Shown: piece by piece, positions 17,148-27,808 of the stretch
Layout of the letters: each line of letters starts with the position of its first letter
Numbering within the stretch: the stretch's first letter is position 1
Assembly: GCF_003033885.1 (NCBI RefSeq)
Contig: NZ_CP024081.1
Location: 556,956-620,955, forward strand
Source of the DNA: Pseudomonas rhizophila
GTDB taxonomy: Bacteria > Pseudomonadota > Gammaproteobacteria > Pseudomonadales > Pseudomonadaceae
Direction of reading: 5' to 3'
DNA length: 64,000 nucleotides
Translations under genes and position numbers: made by a program
Notes under the pieces: generated by a model
The model's input: the letters and a program-made list of their open reading frames with translations, nothing else
Database searches by the model: none
What the model was told of the DNA's origin: nothing

Positions 17148-19784
17148 ATGAGTGAACCTGAGCGTTCATCGGCGGATGACTACGTCGATTTTGTGAGTTT
17201 GTTGAAACTAAAGGATCTTGAACAGGCCTTAATACCGTACAAGGGTTCGGAACAATATGATTCGGTGCTTCGGTATTACTTTGGTTGTATTGCCCTGTTG
17301 GATTCTGCGCGCATGTTGGAACCGTTGGGGCTGCTCAAGCAGGCGGTGGGAACCTTGCAGGGAAACAGCCGGCGCCGTCGTGCGCCGGAGCCGCTGAGCA
17401 CCGATGGCGCCGGGCCTGCGAACCTGGCGCAGATACAAAACAAAATCGAGGGTTTCGAAGCGCGCCTGCACAACAGCTTCGAGCAGTTGAAACTACCCGC
17501 TACCGAAGTGCCGAAAAACCTGCATTTTGTCTGGCTTGGGGGCGGCGTCGGGGCGATTCAGCGTGATTACATCAATATCTGGAAAAAGGTGATGGGCCCG
17601 CAGGGCTATCGCCTCAGTCTCTGGTATGACAGCGACGCGCTGCTGGCCTATGAGACCAACCGGATCATTGTCGAAGCCGCGAAGGCCGATGCCATGCTCA
17701 ATGGCGGGCAGGCCAGTGTCGATCCGTTGGAGTTGGGCGACCGTTATGAAGAACGCGCCATCGTCCTGAAGCAGCAGATGTATGCGCATATCACCAAGGT
17801 TGTGAAGAACGGCGGCAGTGCCGATGAGGCTCGAATCGATCTGCTGGTTCGCGCCTACGGCCAGGATAAGGCGCGGCTCAATACCCTGATGAACGATAAC
17901 CGCCTCAGCCTCACGGCCTTGGCTGAGGGTTGCCTGAGCCTGCGCGACGTTGCCGCCGGTCAAGCACCCCTTCACTTGCGGGATATCTACGAGCGCGAGA
18001 TCAGTCTGCGTGGCATGTTTGCCGGGGGCTCCGACATTGTGCGTGTCGAAGCCCTGTTCGCCGAAGGGGGCAGCTATGTCGATATCGATCACCTGCCGCC
18101 CTTGCTGGAGAAACTGGGGGAGGTGGACATTCGTGAGTTCAAGACCGACGCGCGCCTGGGGGTGTTGCAGTTGTTGCTTGATCGAAACCCGGATTGGATG
18201 CCCGGCCGTCAGGCATTGCGCAGCCAGTACACGGATTATCTCCACGCGATCCCGTCGCAGCATCGCGATGCGCTGGAGCGGTTCGCTAAAAGCCAGCCCG
18301 AGTTGAACCGCGTTTTTCGCCCGCCGGTGGAGCGTCTGGCGCGTCCGTACGAGCTGCGCGCCGTTGCCGCGCGAAACTCGTTGAGCAACGCTTTTTTGAT
18401 GGGCCACCCTGGGGCGGCGATGCTCAAAACCGTGCTCGAGCGTTTCAGGCTCAACTATGAAATCGTCGATGCCACCGCGCGCCTGGCCGATGAGCAAAAC
18501 GTTGCCCTTACCGATGCCCAGAGCATGATCGGCCTTGCGCGTCAGGCCGCAACGCAGGTTTTCGGTGCGTTTCACGAACTGTCGCCGGAAGCGGAAATGG
18601 CCGCGGCGTTTCTGGTGGAGGCGGCCGCCACTTACTACAGCGACGGTATCCGCCCCCAGAGCGAAGTGACGATCTACCTGACCGGCCCAGCCGCCATGCG
18701 CGAGGGGATGGCCGATTACCACCGGGCGCATTTCACCCCGCGAACCGCCGAGCAGTGGCGCGCGGAGGCGGCCATCGCCGCCGTCGGCAGCGTCAATGGG
18801 GCCACCGAGGAGGAGCTGGATCACTCCTGGAAGGAAAACGAAAGTGACACCGGGCAATGGCTCGTTAACGAGAAAAAACGCTGGCAAGAGGGCCGGTTCA
18901 AGGCTCGTTATGCCGGCGATATGGCCGAGCTGCTCAAATACCGTACGCTCCAGTTCGATGAAGGCTGGCCGGTGATCGAGGGGCGACATGTGTTGTCCAC
19001 CGAGCTTTTGCAGCATCTTGCCGATGAGCTGGGTAAGCCGTTCATGCAGATGATGAGTCTGGGCCATGACGGGACGGTGATTTTCGACAAGGCGATACCG
19101 CTGGGTTTTGATGAACGTCAGTCGATCCTCGCCCAAAGCGCCAGTGCGTTGCCGCCAGCATCGTTGAGCGATCAGCAAACGCGCCGGTTGTCCGTCGTTG
19201 AGCTTCTGGAGCGCCTCGCCAAAGGTGATTTTGAAGTCGCTCAATTGAGTCCCCTGCAACGTCTGCTGCTGGGGGGCTTGACCGGTGCGACGGCCTTGGA
19301 TAATCGCAGCTTCGATGCGGTACGCCCGCAGTTGGATAACCTGGCCAACAACGTCGCGAACCAGGGAAGCGCCGGCGGCTATGCAACGATCGAGCATGCG
19401 TTGTACCAACGTAAGGCGCCGGCTTTTCTGGCCGGGCTTGCCAGTGCGGCCGAGTATCCGCCAGGGCATGAGGAGACCGCCCTGGCCCTGAAGAAAAACG
19501 CCCTGGAGCAGCCTTTGACATTGCGCCAATGGGGCCAGCACGTCGCCCGGATCCGCCAGGTGGCGAAGCTTGAATACCGTGTCCGGGTCGTTGAACGCCT
19601 CGGTACTGTCCTGGACGATTTCGATGCCGACACAATCAAGCTTGTACCTCAGGATCTGCTGCTCCAGGGCGATGGCGACAGGGTGGGCGGACGTTGTTAT
19701 CCCTTGGCCCTGGCAATGGCGGCAGCCTTGTCGCAGGACAAGGTTGCGTCAACACCTTGCGTGAGCGGTTCTACCTGGGGGTGA
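17148..19784 (+). CDS. LifA/Efa1-like large toxin, N-terminal part: TcdA/TcdB-type glycosyltransferase and start of cysteine protease
   Basis: 878 residues from the ATG at 17148, preferred over 17133 because GGAAG lies 8 bases upstream. Residues 1-120 are helical. The glycosyltransferase follows: KNLHFVWLGG (W129), SDIVRVEALFAEGGSYVDID with D296, R299 and the DxD D312/D314, and ATEEELDHSW (W561). These align with the UDP-sugar and metal sites of clostridial TcdA/TcdB. Near the end GRCYPLALAMAAAL carries C850, the likely nucleophile of a C58-like protease. The frame then runs into a spurious tail (from about K865) and stops at 19784. The continuation is in the -1 frame from 19742. If intact, the whole protein would be about 2357 residues and would transfer sugar to host targets after self-delivery. 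No secretion signal is seen. Confidence 0.85.
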   Translation: MSEPERSSADDYVDFVSLLKLKDLEQALIPYKGSEQYDSVLRYYFGCIALLDSARMLEPLGLLKQAVGTLQGNSRRRRAPEPLSTDGAGPANLAQIQNKIEGFEARLHNSFEQLKLPATEVPKNLHFVWLGGGVGAIQRDYINIWKKVMGPQGYRLSLWYDSDALLAYETNRIIVEAAKADAMLNGGQASVDPLELGDRYEERAIVLKQQMYAHITKVVKNGGSADEARIDLLVRAYGQDKARLNTLMNDNRLSLTALAEGCLSLRDVAAGQAPLHLRDIYEREISLRGMFAGGSDIVRVEALFAEGGSYVDIDHLPPLLEKLGEVDIREFKTDARLGVLQLLLDRNPDWMPGRQALRSQYTDYLHAIPSQHRDALERFAKSQPELNRVFRPPVERLARPYELRAVAARNSLSNAFLMGHPGAAMLKTVLERFRLNYEIVDATARLADEQNVALTDAQSMIGLARQAATQVFGAFHELSPEAEMAAAFLVEAAATYYSDGIRPQSEVTIYLTGPAAMREGMADYHRAHFTPRTAEQWRAEAAIAAVGSVNGATEEELDHSWKENESDTGQWLVNEKKRWQEGRFKARYAGDMAELLKYRTLQFDEGWPVIEGRHVLSTELLQHLADELGKPFMQMMSLGHDGTVIFDKAIPLGFDERQSILAQSASALPPASLSDQQTRRLSVVELLERLAKGDFEVAQLSPLQRLLLGGLTGATALDNRSFDAVRPQLDNLANNVANQGSAGGYATIEHALYQRKAPAFLAGLASAAEYPPGHEETALALKKNALEQPLTLRQWGQHVARIRQVAKLEYRVRVVERLGTVLDDFDADTIKLVPQDLLLQGDGDRVGGRCYPLALAMAAALSQDKVASTPCVSGSTWG

Positions 19785-22700
19785 TCGAGCCTCAGGCCAG
19801 TGATTCGCAGACGTTCCTCAACTGCGTGGAGTCGTTGCGCGACGTGCAGATCGGCGACGTCGGCCGTGGGTTGGCGCGCTCGGATCTGAATGCGGTGGTG
19901 GACATTCTGCAAGCCAGGACCACGACCAGCACGCTGATGCTCAACTCCGATAATCACGCCATGCTGGTGGCCAAGACCCTAGAGGGGGAGCGCAGTACGT
20001 ATCACTTCTACGATCCGAACTTTGGCGTATTCGAGTTCCAGCAGGCGACACGCTTCAGGCAAGCCTTGGAGCAGTTCTTCCTTCAGCACGAGATGGCCAG
20101 TTATTACGCCGCGTATGGCGATGCGGCGCGCCCGACCTTCGATCTCATCGACCTGGACGGTGCCAAGGTGGCGAGCCTGGCATTGTCTGGTGCAATTGAT
20201 GTTTCCAAACTGCTGCAACCCGGCGCGCTGCCCGGGCAGGCGCTGCGCCCGGTCAGGCAGCGCCTGGCCAATGCCCGGGGGCAGTCGCTGCAGAGTAATC
20301 CTCGACTGGGCAACTGTCTGCTGGCGCTGGATGGCCAGTGGTGGGGGCAACAGATCGCGCAGGCAACGGCCCATCTTCAGCAGGCGGGTCAATTGGCATC
20401 AGGCCTTGTGCCGTTGTTCGAAACCCTGGAGGTCATGTCGAACGGATCGTACCGCATAAGCCTGATCGATCCTGAGAGTCCCGAGCACCTGGTACGGGTC
20501 GTCACTGACGACCATCGACTCTTGCGTATAAAAAGCTACCTCTCGGAACGTTTTTCAGCCTTGGCCAATAAACCGTCCGTGCCCAGCGATCCCACCGAAG
20601 TGGGCAGCGTCCATACCCTGAACGCCGGTTTCGCCATACAGGCATTGATGAATGCATTGAGACGGCAGGAAGGGCCTGATCGCTCCCTGACGCTGGCGGT
20701 GCGCTTGCATGGCTATGTCAATTACGCGCAATTGGTTCACGGCAACGTGGTGGATATCGCGGGCCTGGTGGGGCTGGTGCGTCAGGCACTGGCTGAAGAA
20801 AAACTGATTGCCCGTACCGTCGCGCCAGTGGTGAAGGCGGCGGTGGGAAGCAGCGTGAGCGAAGCGACAGGGGGGCTGCTGCAACTGGCGAATGTCGGCT
20901 TCGACATCTATCAGTTGTCGACTGCCCGAAACGAAGTGGAACGCGCGCAGTTCGGCACCCAACTGGCGTTCGACTCGGCCGGTCTGGCGTTGTCGGTAGG
21001 CGCTTACGCCGCCGGTGCCACCACCGCCGGAGCGTTTCTGGGCGGCGCCGCGGTGATGCTGGGCGGGCTGGCGGTGGGGGTGGCCGCGCTGGCCCAGGGT
21101 TTCGCCACCATTGCTGAAGAAGCCAAGCAAGTCGGGCTTTTCTTCGATGAGGCTACAAAAGCTCATCTTCAGCCTTATCACTTTGATGCCCCCAGTGGGG
21201 CATGGCTGCCGCGTTCTTCGTTGATCGTTCAGACGCTGGACCTGACCCGCTCCGAGCTCGTGCTGGACAGCCCCAGGCTGTATCCGCTACGTGATCATTT
21301 CGGCGTGCCGACCTTTGATGACGATTACCGCCGGGCAATCGATATCCGTCGAGAGCTGAATCTGCCAGGTCGGGTCAAGTTCACGCCGCCGGCAGACCAG
21401 GTCGTCGTCCTGCCTTGCACACCGCAAACCTGTTATCGCTACGAGTACAAGGCGCTTCCCTTCGCGAGCCTGCGCCATGACACCGGTTTCGACACGGCCC
21501 GGCGTCTGGAAAAAAGGAAAGCGGATGGTGGCTGGCTGTTCCTGTTTTCGTTCTATTCGTTTCCCAGCGACTACATCCTCTACCGCATGGTGCCTGACTA
21601 TCGGCCAACAGTGATCGATGTGTGGCTCGATTCCGTCGATCGCTCGCTGGGGGTGCCCGTTCTCCCTGCCGTCTGGCACGCAAAGGTAGCCTATCGGATT
21701 CGGGGTGCCGGAAAACGCTGCGCGTTGGGACTCAATCCCGGCGTGGGCCTGATCCTTGAGTCGGGGCCTGCGCAGAAGTCCAGTTGGGTATTGGACGCCC
21801 CTTGGGTCGGCGAGAGCGACATCCGTTTCGAGGGTTCAGGGAAACTGTTTATCGGTGAGCTCCAGGTGACGCTCACGGGAACGGGGAGCCATGAAATTGT
21901 GCTCAAGATCTCCGACAATCAAGTGTTTCAGGTTGAGCTGCAGGCGCGCAAACTCACCCTCGTCGAGCAGGATGTGCCACCGGGCATGAGTCGACAGGCG
22001 TTGCAGGGGCACCTCAAGACTCTGGCTCAAAAGCACCGCCTGGTGATGCCGTATACGGCGGTGCACCATTATCTGATTCCGTTCGAGGCACCGGACGAAC
22101 CCCGCTACGTTACGGCCTGGTACGACGCGAAGGAGGACCGCTTCCTGTACATCCGTGACGATATGCCGGGTGTCGATGCCGCTGTGTTGGGGGCGGTGGC
22201 GGGTGCTTCCTGTTACTTCTACGACCCGCAGAACCTGATCATCTGGCAAGTCGACGCGGTGACCGGGCTGTTGAGCCATCGTTATTGGCTGTGGGGCGCA
22301 AGCAATGTCGCAAGCACCATCAAGCGCGTCGAGGTGGATGCACAGGGGGTGATTCATGTCGTTCAGCAAATCACCCGCAAGGATCAGGCCCGCGATGTTT
22401 TGGTTTATGTGATACATGAGGGGCAACTGCTGCTCAGTTCGATCACTCGGGACCTGGACCTGGCATTGGAGTCGGTCCTGAGTGCCAGCGAAACACTGGC
22501 CGACTGGTCGCTGATCCTTGGTAACGGCTACCCCTTTACCCCATCCGCCAGCGAAAAGGACAGCTTCATCACCGTCAACTGGCGGCCTGCCCCCTTTGTT
22601 TCGGTTTGCTGGAAGCCCGAGGCGCAGTGGCGGGACATGGCCTGGGTTCGCCGTAGCGATGACTTGATCATCCGTCCCTCACCCGGGCGCAACCATCACC

Positions 22701-24220
22701 GTGGCTGGGCCGACTCGATCAAGCACATGACTGACCTGACGTTGCTGACACCGGCGGGCGACAGCGATGTGTTTGTCATCTATGACCGGCTCAGACAGGA
22801 ACTGTGTCGCAAGCAACGTACCGAGGTGGCGGGAAAGGGACACTGGTCCGAAACATGGATGCGCCCGCAGAAGCTGGAAAACGTCATGGCGGTTGACGGC
22901 GGCTACGTCGCCCTGACGTCAGAGGGCCTGTTCTTCAACCTGACGAGCCAGGGCAGACTGGCCTTGGGCGGTTTGAGTGAAGTGTGGCTCAAGGATCGGG
23001 CGCACTGGTGGTCCGCATTGGAGCCCTTGGCCCGGCAATACGCAACCGACAGCTTTGCCCTGATCGGCTTGACCCACTTGAACGGTGACGCGAGGTTGTG
23101 TGCCTGGTACGTCGGCAACCGATTGTTGCTGGCTGAATGGGGGCATGCAAAGCAAGTGCGCCTGCTCGGCGTTACCCCGGATAGCGAAGCGGCCTGGCTG
23201 TTCGATGTATCGAGTGGCGAAGTCTATCGCCAGGCATTCATCGATCCGCAGAAACTGGAGTCCGCTTTTGGCCAGGGTTCGCAGTTGCTGCAGGCTGATG
23301 CATTACCCGCCGCGGAGCGTGCATGGGCGCCCTGGCAGTTTGTCGAACTGACGGTCGAAGGAGTGGGGCTGCGTGGCGTGACATTCGAGGGCGTGGTGGT
23401 TGTGCTGCGAGACCGGGAGCCGGCGTTGATTACCGGCGTCACTCACGAATGGGTCGTCGCACAAGGTGGCCGGAAGCTCGAGGGCCTCAAACAGCTGGCG
23501 GCCCAGCCATTTCGCAGCGCACTGCTGTCAGTGGAGGAGCCCGGTAACCTGCAATGGTTCGTCGCCGAGACCGAGCGTGTGATTCGGGTTCCCAAGACGG
23601 TCATTCCAGAGTCCTTTGAACTATTGGGCACCCAGCAGCGGAGCAACGTGCTGCTTCATGAAAGCCGGAACGGAAAGCTGCTGACCTTGCCGGGTATGGA
23701 GCATCTTGGGCCACTCAGTTACATCCGGCGTGATGCCGAGGTTCTGGCTATTGAGGGCCAGATGAAGGTTGATGATCTTCTTGCGCTGATGCCGGACGAT
23801 GTTACGACTCTGGTCCTGCGCATGGGACAAGGCGCGGTGAGTTACAGGTTGTCGAAAGCGGCCTGGTTGAGAGTCAAGTCGGTCATTCTCGATTGCCGGC
23901 ACTCGCTGGGCAGCGCGCAGACAATCCCCGGTAAGTTGATCTGGGAGCACGATGAGCCTGACCAGTTGTTGCTGAGCCCCATCCATGAACATCTGGTGAT
24001 CATCGACCCGAACAGTGGGCACAGTGTGATTTTTCGTGAAGTGTATGCGGCGGATGTCAACTTGCGCGGAGAAGTCGTGCTCAGCTTTGGAGGAAACCGG
24101 CATTACACCGTCTCGACACTGATTGAGCAGTTGGGTGCTTTGCAGAATGCCAGCAACGGTGTCGCGCTCAAAGAGTTGTCACACGTATCGTATGAGGAGG
24201 AAAGCAATCTGGTGAGTTGA
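19742..24220 (+). pseudogene. LifA/Efa1-like large toxin, continuation after frameshift: protease His/Asp, pore-forming region and C-terminal body
   Basis: About 1492 codons open in the -1 frame. The reading resumes cleanly at about 19742 (GCVNTLRERFYLGVIEP) with no ribosome site or credible start, so it is taken as the second part of the gene at 17148. The protease His is in SDNHAMLVAK (codon at 19955) and the Asp in YHFYDPNFGVF (codon at 20012). At about 20990-21120 hydrophobic Gly/Ala-rich segments (LALSVGAYAAGATTAGAFLG; GLAVGVAALAQGFATI) match the TcdA/TcdB pore-forming family. The last ~1000 residues have no firm match by eye but resemble the body of lymphostatin-like proteins. Annotated as pseudogene only because of the frame break: a base error or a phase-variable run would restore it. 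Confidence 0.75.
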
Positions 24221-24274
24221 CCACGGTCCGATATTCTCGCTGGGGTCTTACGTCGCAAGCAGACCGCTGCTGTG

Positions 24275-24871
24275 TCAGGGCACCAGATAGCCTCTGACCC
24301 CGGTAAAGATGATCTGCGCGGCCAACGCGCAGACAAACAACCCCATCAGGCGGCTGACAATCTGTAAGCCCTGGTCACCGAGAATCCGCTCGATGCGGCT
24401 GGACAGGTAAAGCACCACGCCGACGGTAAAGCTGGCCAGGGCGATGCTGATGATGGCCATGAGTTTGTCGTCCCAGTGCGGCTGGCTCACGCCCATCACC
24501 AGCAGGGCACCAATGGTGCCGGGGCCGACCGTCAACGGAATGGTCAGCGGGACAATGGTCACGTCCTGCTGAACATTATCTGTCTGTACGGCTGATTTGC
24601 CTTGGGCCATGCCCAGCGCCGAAATGAACAGCACGCTGCCGGCGCCGATTCGGAACGCATCCACGGTGATGCCGAACACGCTGAAAATCACCCGTCCGAA
24701 CAAATACAGCAATACGCTGGACACCAGCGTCGCGATCGCGACTTTCCAGGCCAGGCGCCGTTGTTCCTTGCGCGAGTAGCCGCGAGTCAGGCCGATAAAA
24801 CATGACAGCACGAAGAAGGGGCTGTAGAGCACCAGCATCTTCAGATAAACGCTGAACAACACATGAAGCAT
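24275..24871 (-). CDS. MarC family integral membrane protein
   Basis: 198 residues with six hydrophobic segments, among them LVLYSPFFVLSCFIGLT, VAIATLVSSVLLYLFG, AGSVLFISALGMAQG and FVCALAAQIIFTGVRGYLV. The central IVPLTIPLTVGPGTIGALLVMG is the MarC/UPF0056 signature. The family is widespread in proteobacteria and was once linked to multiple antibiotic resistance, a link later withdrawn; function is unknown. The gene is read towards the toxin gene, with 54 bases between the two stops. It is separate from retS (63 bases) but on the same strand. Confidence 0.9.
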   Translation of the reverse strand: MLHVLFSVYLKMLVLYSPFFVLSCFIGLTRGYSRKEQRRLAWKVAIATLVSSVLLYLFGRVIFSVFGITVDAFRIGAGSVLFISALGMAQGKSAVQTDNVQQDVTIVPLTIPLTVGPGTIGALLVMGVSQPHWDDKLMAIISIALASFTVGVVLYLSSRIERILGDQGLQIVSRLMGLFVCALAAQIIFTGVRGYLVP

Positions 24872-24934
24872 GGTCGAGGCTCAAGGCGGAGAAAGACGTC
24901 GGGGAGTCTATCAGGCGTTTTGGTGTCTGTCGGC

Positions 24935-27709
24935 TCAGGACGTCTGCGCTGTACGATTCTGCTGGTCGCGCTGGGCCACCCAGTGTTCGATCAGCTCGCG
25001 CAGTTGCGACAGTTCCACCGGTTTGGCCATATGGCCGTCCATCCCGGCCTGACGGGCGCGTTCCTTGTGTTCGGCCAGGATGTGCGCGGTGAGCGCGACC
25101 ACGGGGGTGCGGGTGCGCTGGTTACCCATTTCCCAGGCACGCAGTTGCTGGGTGGCGGAAAAGCCGTCGAGGATCGGCATTTCGCAGTCCATCAAGACCA
25201 GGTCGTAGCGCTGCTCCTTCATGGCCTTGAGGGCTTCCTCGCCGTTGCTGGCGGTATCGGGTTGCAGGTTGAGCTTGCCGAGCATGCCACGGATGACCTT
25301 GGTGGAAATGCTGTTGTCTTCGGCCACCAGGATGCGGAAGTCGCTGGGCACTTTTACCGGAACGACAGGACCGGCGCCCATCGGAATGCTCGGCGCCTGG
25401 CCTTTGTTGCGCTGGTTGAGTTCGTCCGCCAGGGTGGTCTTGAGGGTATAGCCGGCCACCGGTTTGGCGAGGATGCGCTTGACCCCGCTGTTGCGTGCCA
25501 CGACCTTGCTCGGCGCGTTGCTGATGCCGGTGAGCATGATCAACAGGATGTCGTGATTCAGGCTCGGGTCTTCCTTGATCTTGGCCGCCAGTTGCATGCC
25601 GGTCATGCCGGGCATGTTCTGGTCCAGCAGCACCACGTCGAAGTAGTCCCGCAGGTGCGCCTTGGTGCGCAGCAGCGCCAGGGCTTCCTTGCCCGATGGT
25701 ACGGCGCTGACGTTCAGGCCCCAGGCGCTGCATTGCTGCACGAGCACTTTGCGGCAGGTGTCATTGTCGTCGACGATCAACACCCGCGCCCCTTGCAGCG
25801 GACTGTCGAGGTCGGAAGTCGGATGTTCGAGGCGATCCGGGTCCAGGGGCAAGGTCAGCCACAAGGTACTGCCCTGGTTGCTGCCGCTTTTGATGCCGAA
25901 CTCGCCGTGCATCAGCATGATCAATTGACGGGCGATGACCAGGCCTAGGTTGCCGCCCAGGCGGGTGGCCGAGAGGAAGTTCTTGCTGTGCAATTCGGCA
26001 TGCATCAGCGTGTCGCGCTCTTCGGCGTCCATGGGTGTTCCGCTGTCCTGCACCGCGATGCGCAGGCGCGGCTGATTGCTGCGCTCGTCCAGCGCCACGA
26101 CGATCAACACTTCGCCCTCGTCGGTTTTTTTCAGGGCGTTTTCCAGCAGGCTCAGTAGCGCCTGGCGCAACCGTGTCGGGTCACCGCTGATCACTCGCGG
26201 CACCTGGGGTTGGATAAAGCTGATCAGTTCGACATTCTGCTGTTCGGCCTTGGCGCGGAAGATACTCAGGCAGTCCTCGATCAGCGCATTGAGGTCGAAC
26301 TGCACGTCGTCCAGTTCGATCTGCCCGGACTCCAGCCGGGAAATGTCGAGGATCTCGTTGATCAGGGTCAGCAGTTCGTTGCCGGCGCTGTGGATCGTCT
26401 GCACGTAATCGCGCTGCTTGACCGACAGCGGCGTGCCCAGCAGCAGTTCGGTCATGCCCAGTACGCCGTTCATCGGCGTACGGATTTCGTGGCTGATCTT
26501 GGCCAGGAACTCGGCCTTGGCATTGATCTCGGCATTGCTCGCCGCCAGGTCGCGGCTGATGCTGAAACGGCTCTCGTTGATCGAGCGCTGGCGCTCACCC
26601 AGGGCGACACTCATCAGCAGTCCGCTGACGCAGATGAACCCCAGCAGGGTGATGATCAGGCCCTGGGGAGCGACTTCCGTCAGCCCTTGCAGGGCCGGCA
26701 GGATGATCAGCGTGCCCAGGTTGAAAACCACCATGGCGGCGACAAACAGCCGTGCCGGGCGATAGCCCTTTTGCCAGTGCCAGGCGCTGACAAACAGCAT
26801 GCTCAGGCCGGCCAGCGCGACCAGGGCATAGGTCATGATATTGAGCGGCAGTGTGTTCACGAACAACAGCAGCAGGCTGCAGAGCGTGATGAACACGATG
26901 TCTCCCAGCAGCAGCCGGTTCAACGGGTGCGGCCCCACGGGGGCGAAGAAGCGGTAGGCGAACATCAGGCCGCAGGGCGCGGTCAGCAGCAGGGCCAGAT
27001 AGGCCCCCGGCGTCTGAATGGCCGGCCAGTCGGGCAGCCAGGCTCCAGCCAGGTTCAACAGCAGCACCAGGCTGAGCATCAACAACCCTTCGCAGGCCGC
27101 CAGCCACAGGCAACTGCGTGAGCGGGTATAGGCGTAGCGGGTCAGGTTGTGCAGGATCAGCATCGCGATGCAGCCGAACAGCAACCCGTAGATCAGCGTC
27201 TGGTTCTGGTTGGCCGCCGCCTGAATCGCCGTTTCCAGGGTGACATAGGGCCGCAGTTCGTGCCGGGACGCCAGGCGCAGGTAGACGTCCAGCTGTTTGT
27301 CGCTGCGCGGCAGGGCCAGCATGTAATCGCTGCTGGGCAGGGGCTGTTCGATACGGGGCAGGGCATCCCCGCCGACCTGTTGGTCCACCAGGGTATCGCC
27401 GTCCAGCACATAGAGGTTCAGGCGAGACAGGTCGGGTGCAAAGATGCGCAGTATTTGTTCATGTGGGTCGGGGGCCAGCCGGAAACGCAACCACAATGCC
27501 CCACCCGGCTCGGCGGCCTTCAGGCGGTCCAGGTCGATGGGGCTGAATTGATTGGTGTAGCGGGCAGAACGGATGTCGCTCAGCTTCAGGTCGCCCTGTT
27601 CGTCGAGCAATACCGCCCAGCCACTGCCTGGCGCGGCCTGGGCCGGGAGCGTGCAGAGCAGTGTCAGCAGGGTGACGGTTAAACCTATGGCAATCCTGAG
27701 CCAGCGCAC
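24935..27709 (-). CDS. retS: Hybrid sensor histidine kinase RetS
   Basis: 924 residues from a GTG at 27709, with AAGGGA about 10 bases upstream. Order: signal segment; 7TMR-DISMED2 periplasmic carbohydrate-like sensor (to about 170); seven membrane helices (about 180-370); HisKA with KISHEIRTPMNGVLG (about 407); HATPase (LLENALKKTDEGEV, GLVIARQLIML); receiver 1 (VLIVDDNDTCRK, VVLLDQNMPG); receiver 2 (ILVAEDNSISTK, LVLMDCEMPI). This layout and the position next to purD match P. aeruginosa RetS, which binds and silences GacS and so favours acute virulence over biofilm through RsmY/RsmZ. Length fits (about 942 in P. aeruginosa, from memory). Likely regulates toxin and secretion genes, perhaps the large toxins flanking this block. 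Confidence 0.92.
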   Translation of the reverse strand: MRWLRIAIGLTVTLLTLLCTLPAQAAPGSGWAVLLDEQGDLKLSDIRSARYTNQFSPIDLDRLKAAEPGGALWLRFRLAPDPHEQILRIFAPDLSRLNLYVLDGDTLVDQQVGGDALPRIEQPLPSSDYMLALPRSDKQLDVYLRLASRHELRPYVTLETAIQAAANQNQTLIYGLLFGCIAMLILHNLTRYAYTRSRSCLWLAACEGLLMLSLVLLLNLAGAWLPDWPAIQTPGAYLALLLTAPCGLMFAYRFFAPVGPHPLNRLLLGDIVFITLCSLLLLFVNTLPLNIMTYALVALAGLSMLFVSAWHWQKGYRPARLFVAAMVVFNLGTLIILPALQGLTEVAPQGLIITLLGFICVSGLLMSVALGERQRSINESRFSISRDLAASNAEINAKAEFLAKISHEIRTPMNGVLGMTELLLGTPLSVKQRDYVQTIHSAGNELLTLINEILDISRLESGQIELDDVQFDLNALIEDCLSIFRAKAEQQNVELISFIQPQVPRVISGDPTRLRQALLSLLENALKKTDEGEVLIVVALDERSNQPRLRIAVQDSGTPMDAEERDTLMHAELHSKNFLSATRLGGNLGLVIARQLIMLMHGEFGIKSGSNQGSTLWLTLPLDPDRLEHPTSDLDSPLQGARVLIVDDNDTCRKVLVQQCSAWGLNVSAVPSGKEALALLRTKAHLRDYFDVVLLDQNMPGMTGMQLAAKIKEDPSLNHDILLIMLTGISNAPSKVVARNSGVKRILAKPVAGYTLKTTLADELNQRNKGQAPSIPMGAGPVVPVKVPSDFRILVAEDNSISTKVIRGMLGKLNLQPDTASNGEEALKAMKEQRYDLVLMDCEMPILDGFSATQQLRAWEMGNQRTRTPVVALTAHILAEHKERARQAGMDGHMAKPVELSQLRELIEHWVAQRDQQNRTAQTS

Positions 27710-27808
27710 GGCGAAATCCCTTCGTAGGTTGATGCCAGATTATAACTATGCGCGGCGCCGGAGCAGACAGGCAAGGGCCATGGGCGCTTGCCGGTCTGAA
27801 TGGCCGGG

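Noticed and set aside
17493..19541. 682-codon open frame antisense to the toxin
   Set aside because: The plus strand carries the TcdA/TcdB motifs with matching residues; the antisense frame shows no domain.
19694..19741. Independent start for the second part of the LifA-like gene
   Set aside because: The frame before 19742 reads nonsense relative to the protease domain, and no ribosome site is seen. Continuation by frameshift is a better account.
19735..19750. Programmed -1 ribosomal frameshift
   Set aside because: No slippery heptamer of X-XXY-YYZ form lies here and no downstream pseudoknot was evident; a base loss is simpler.
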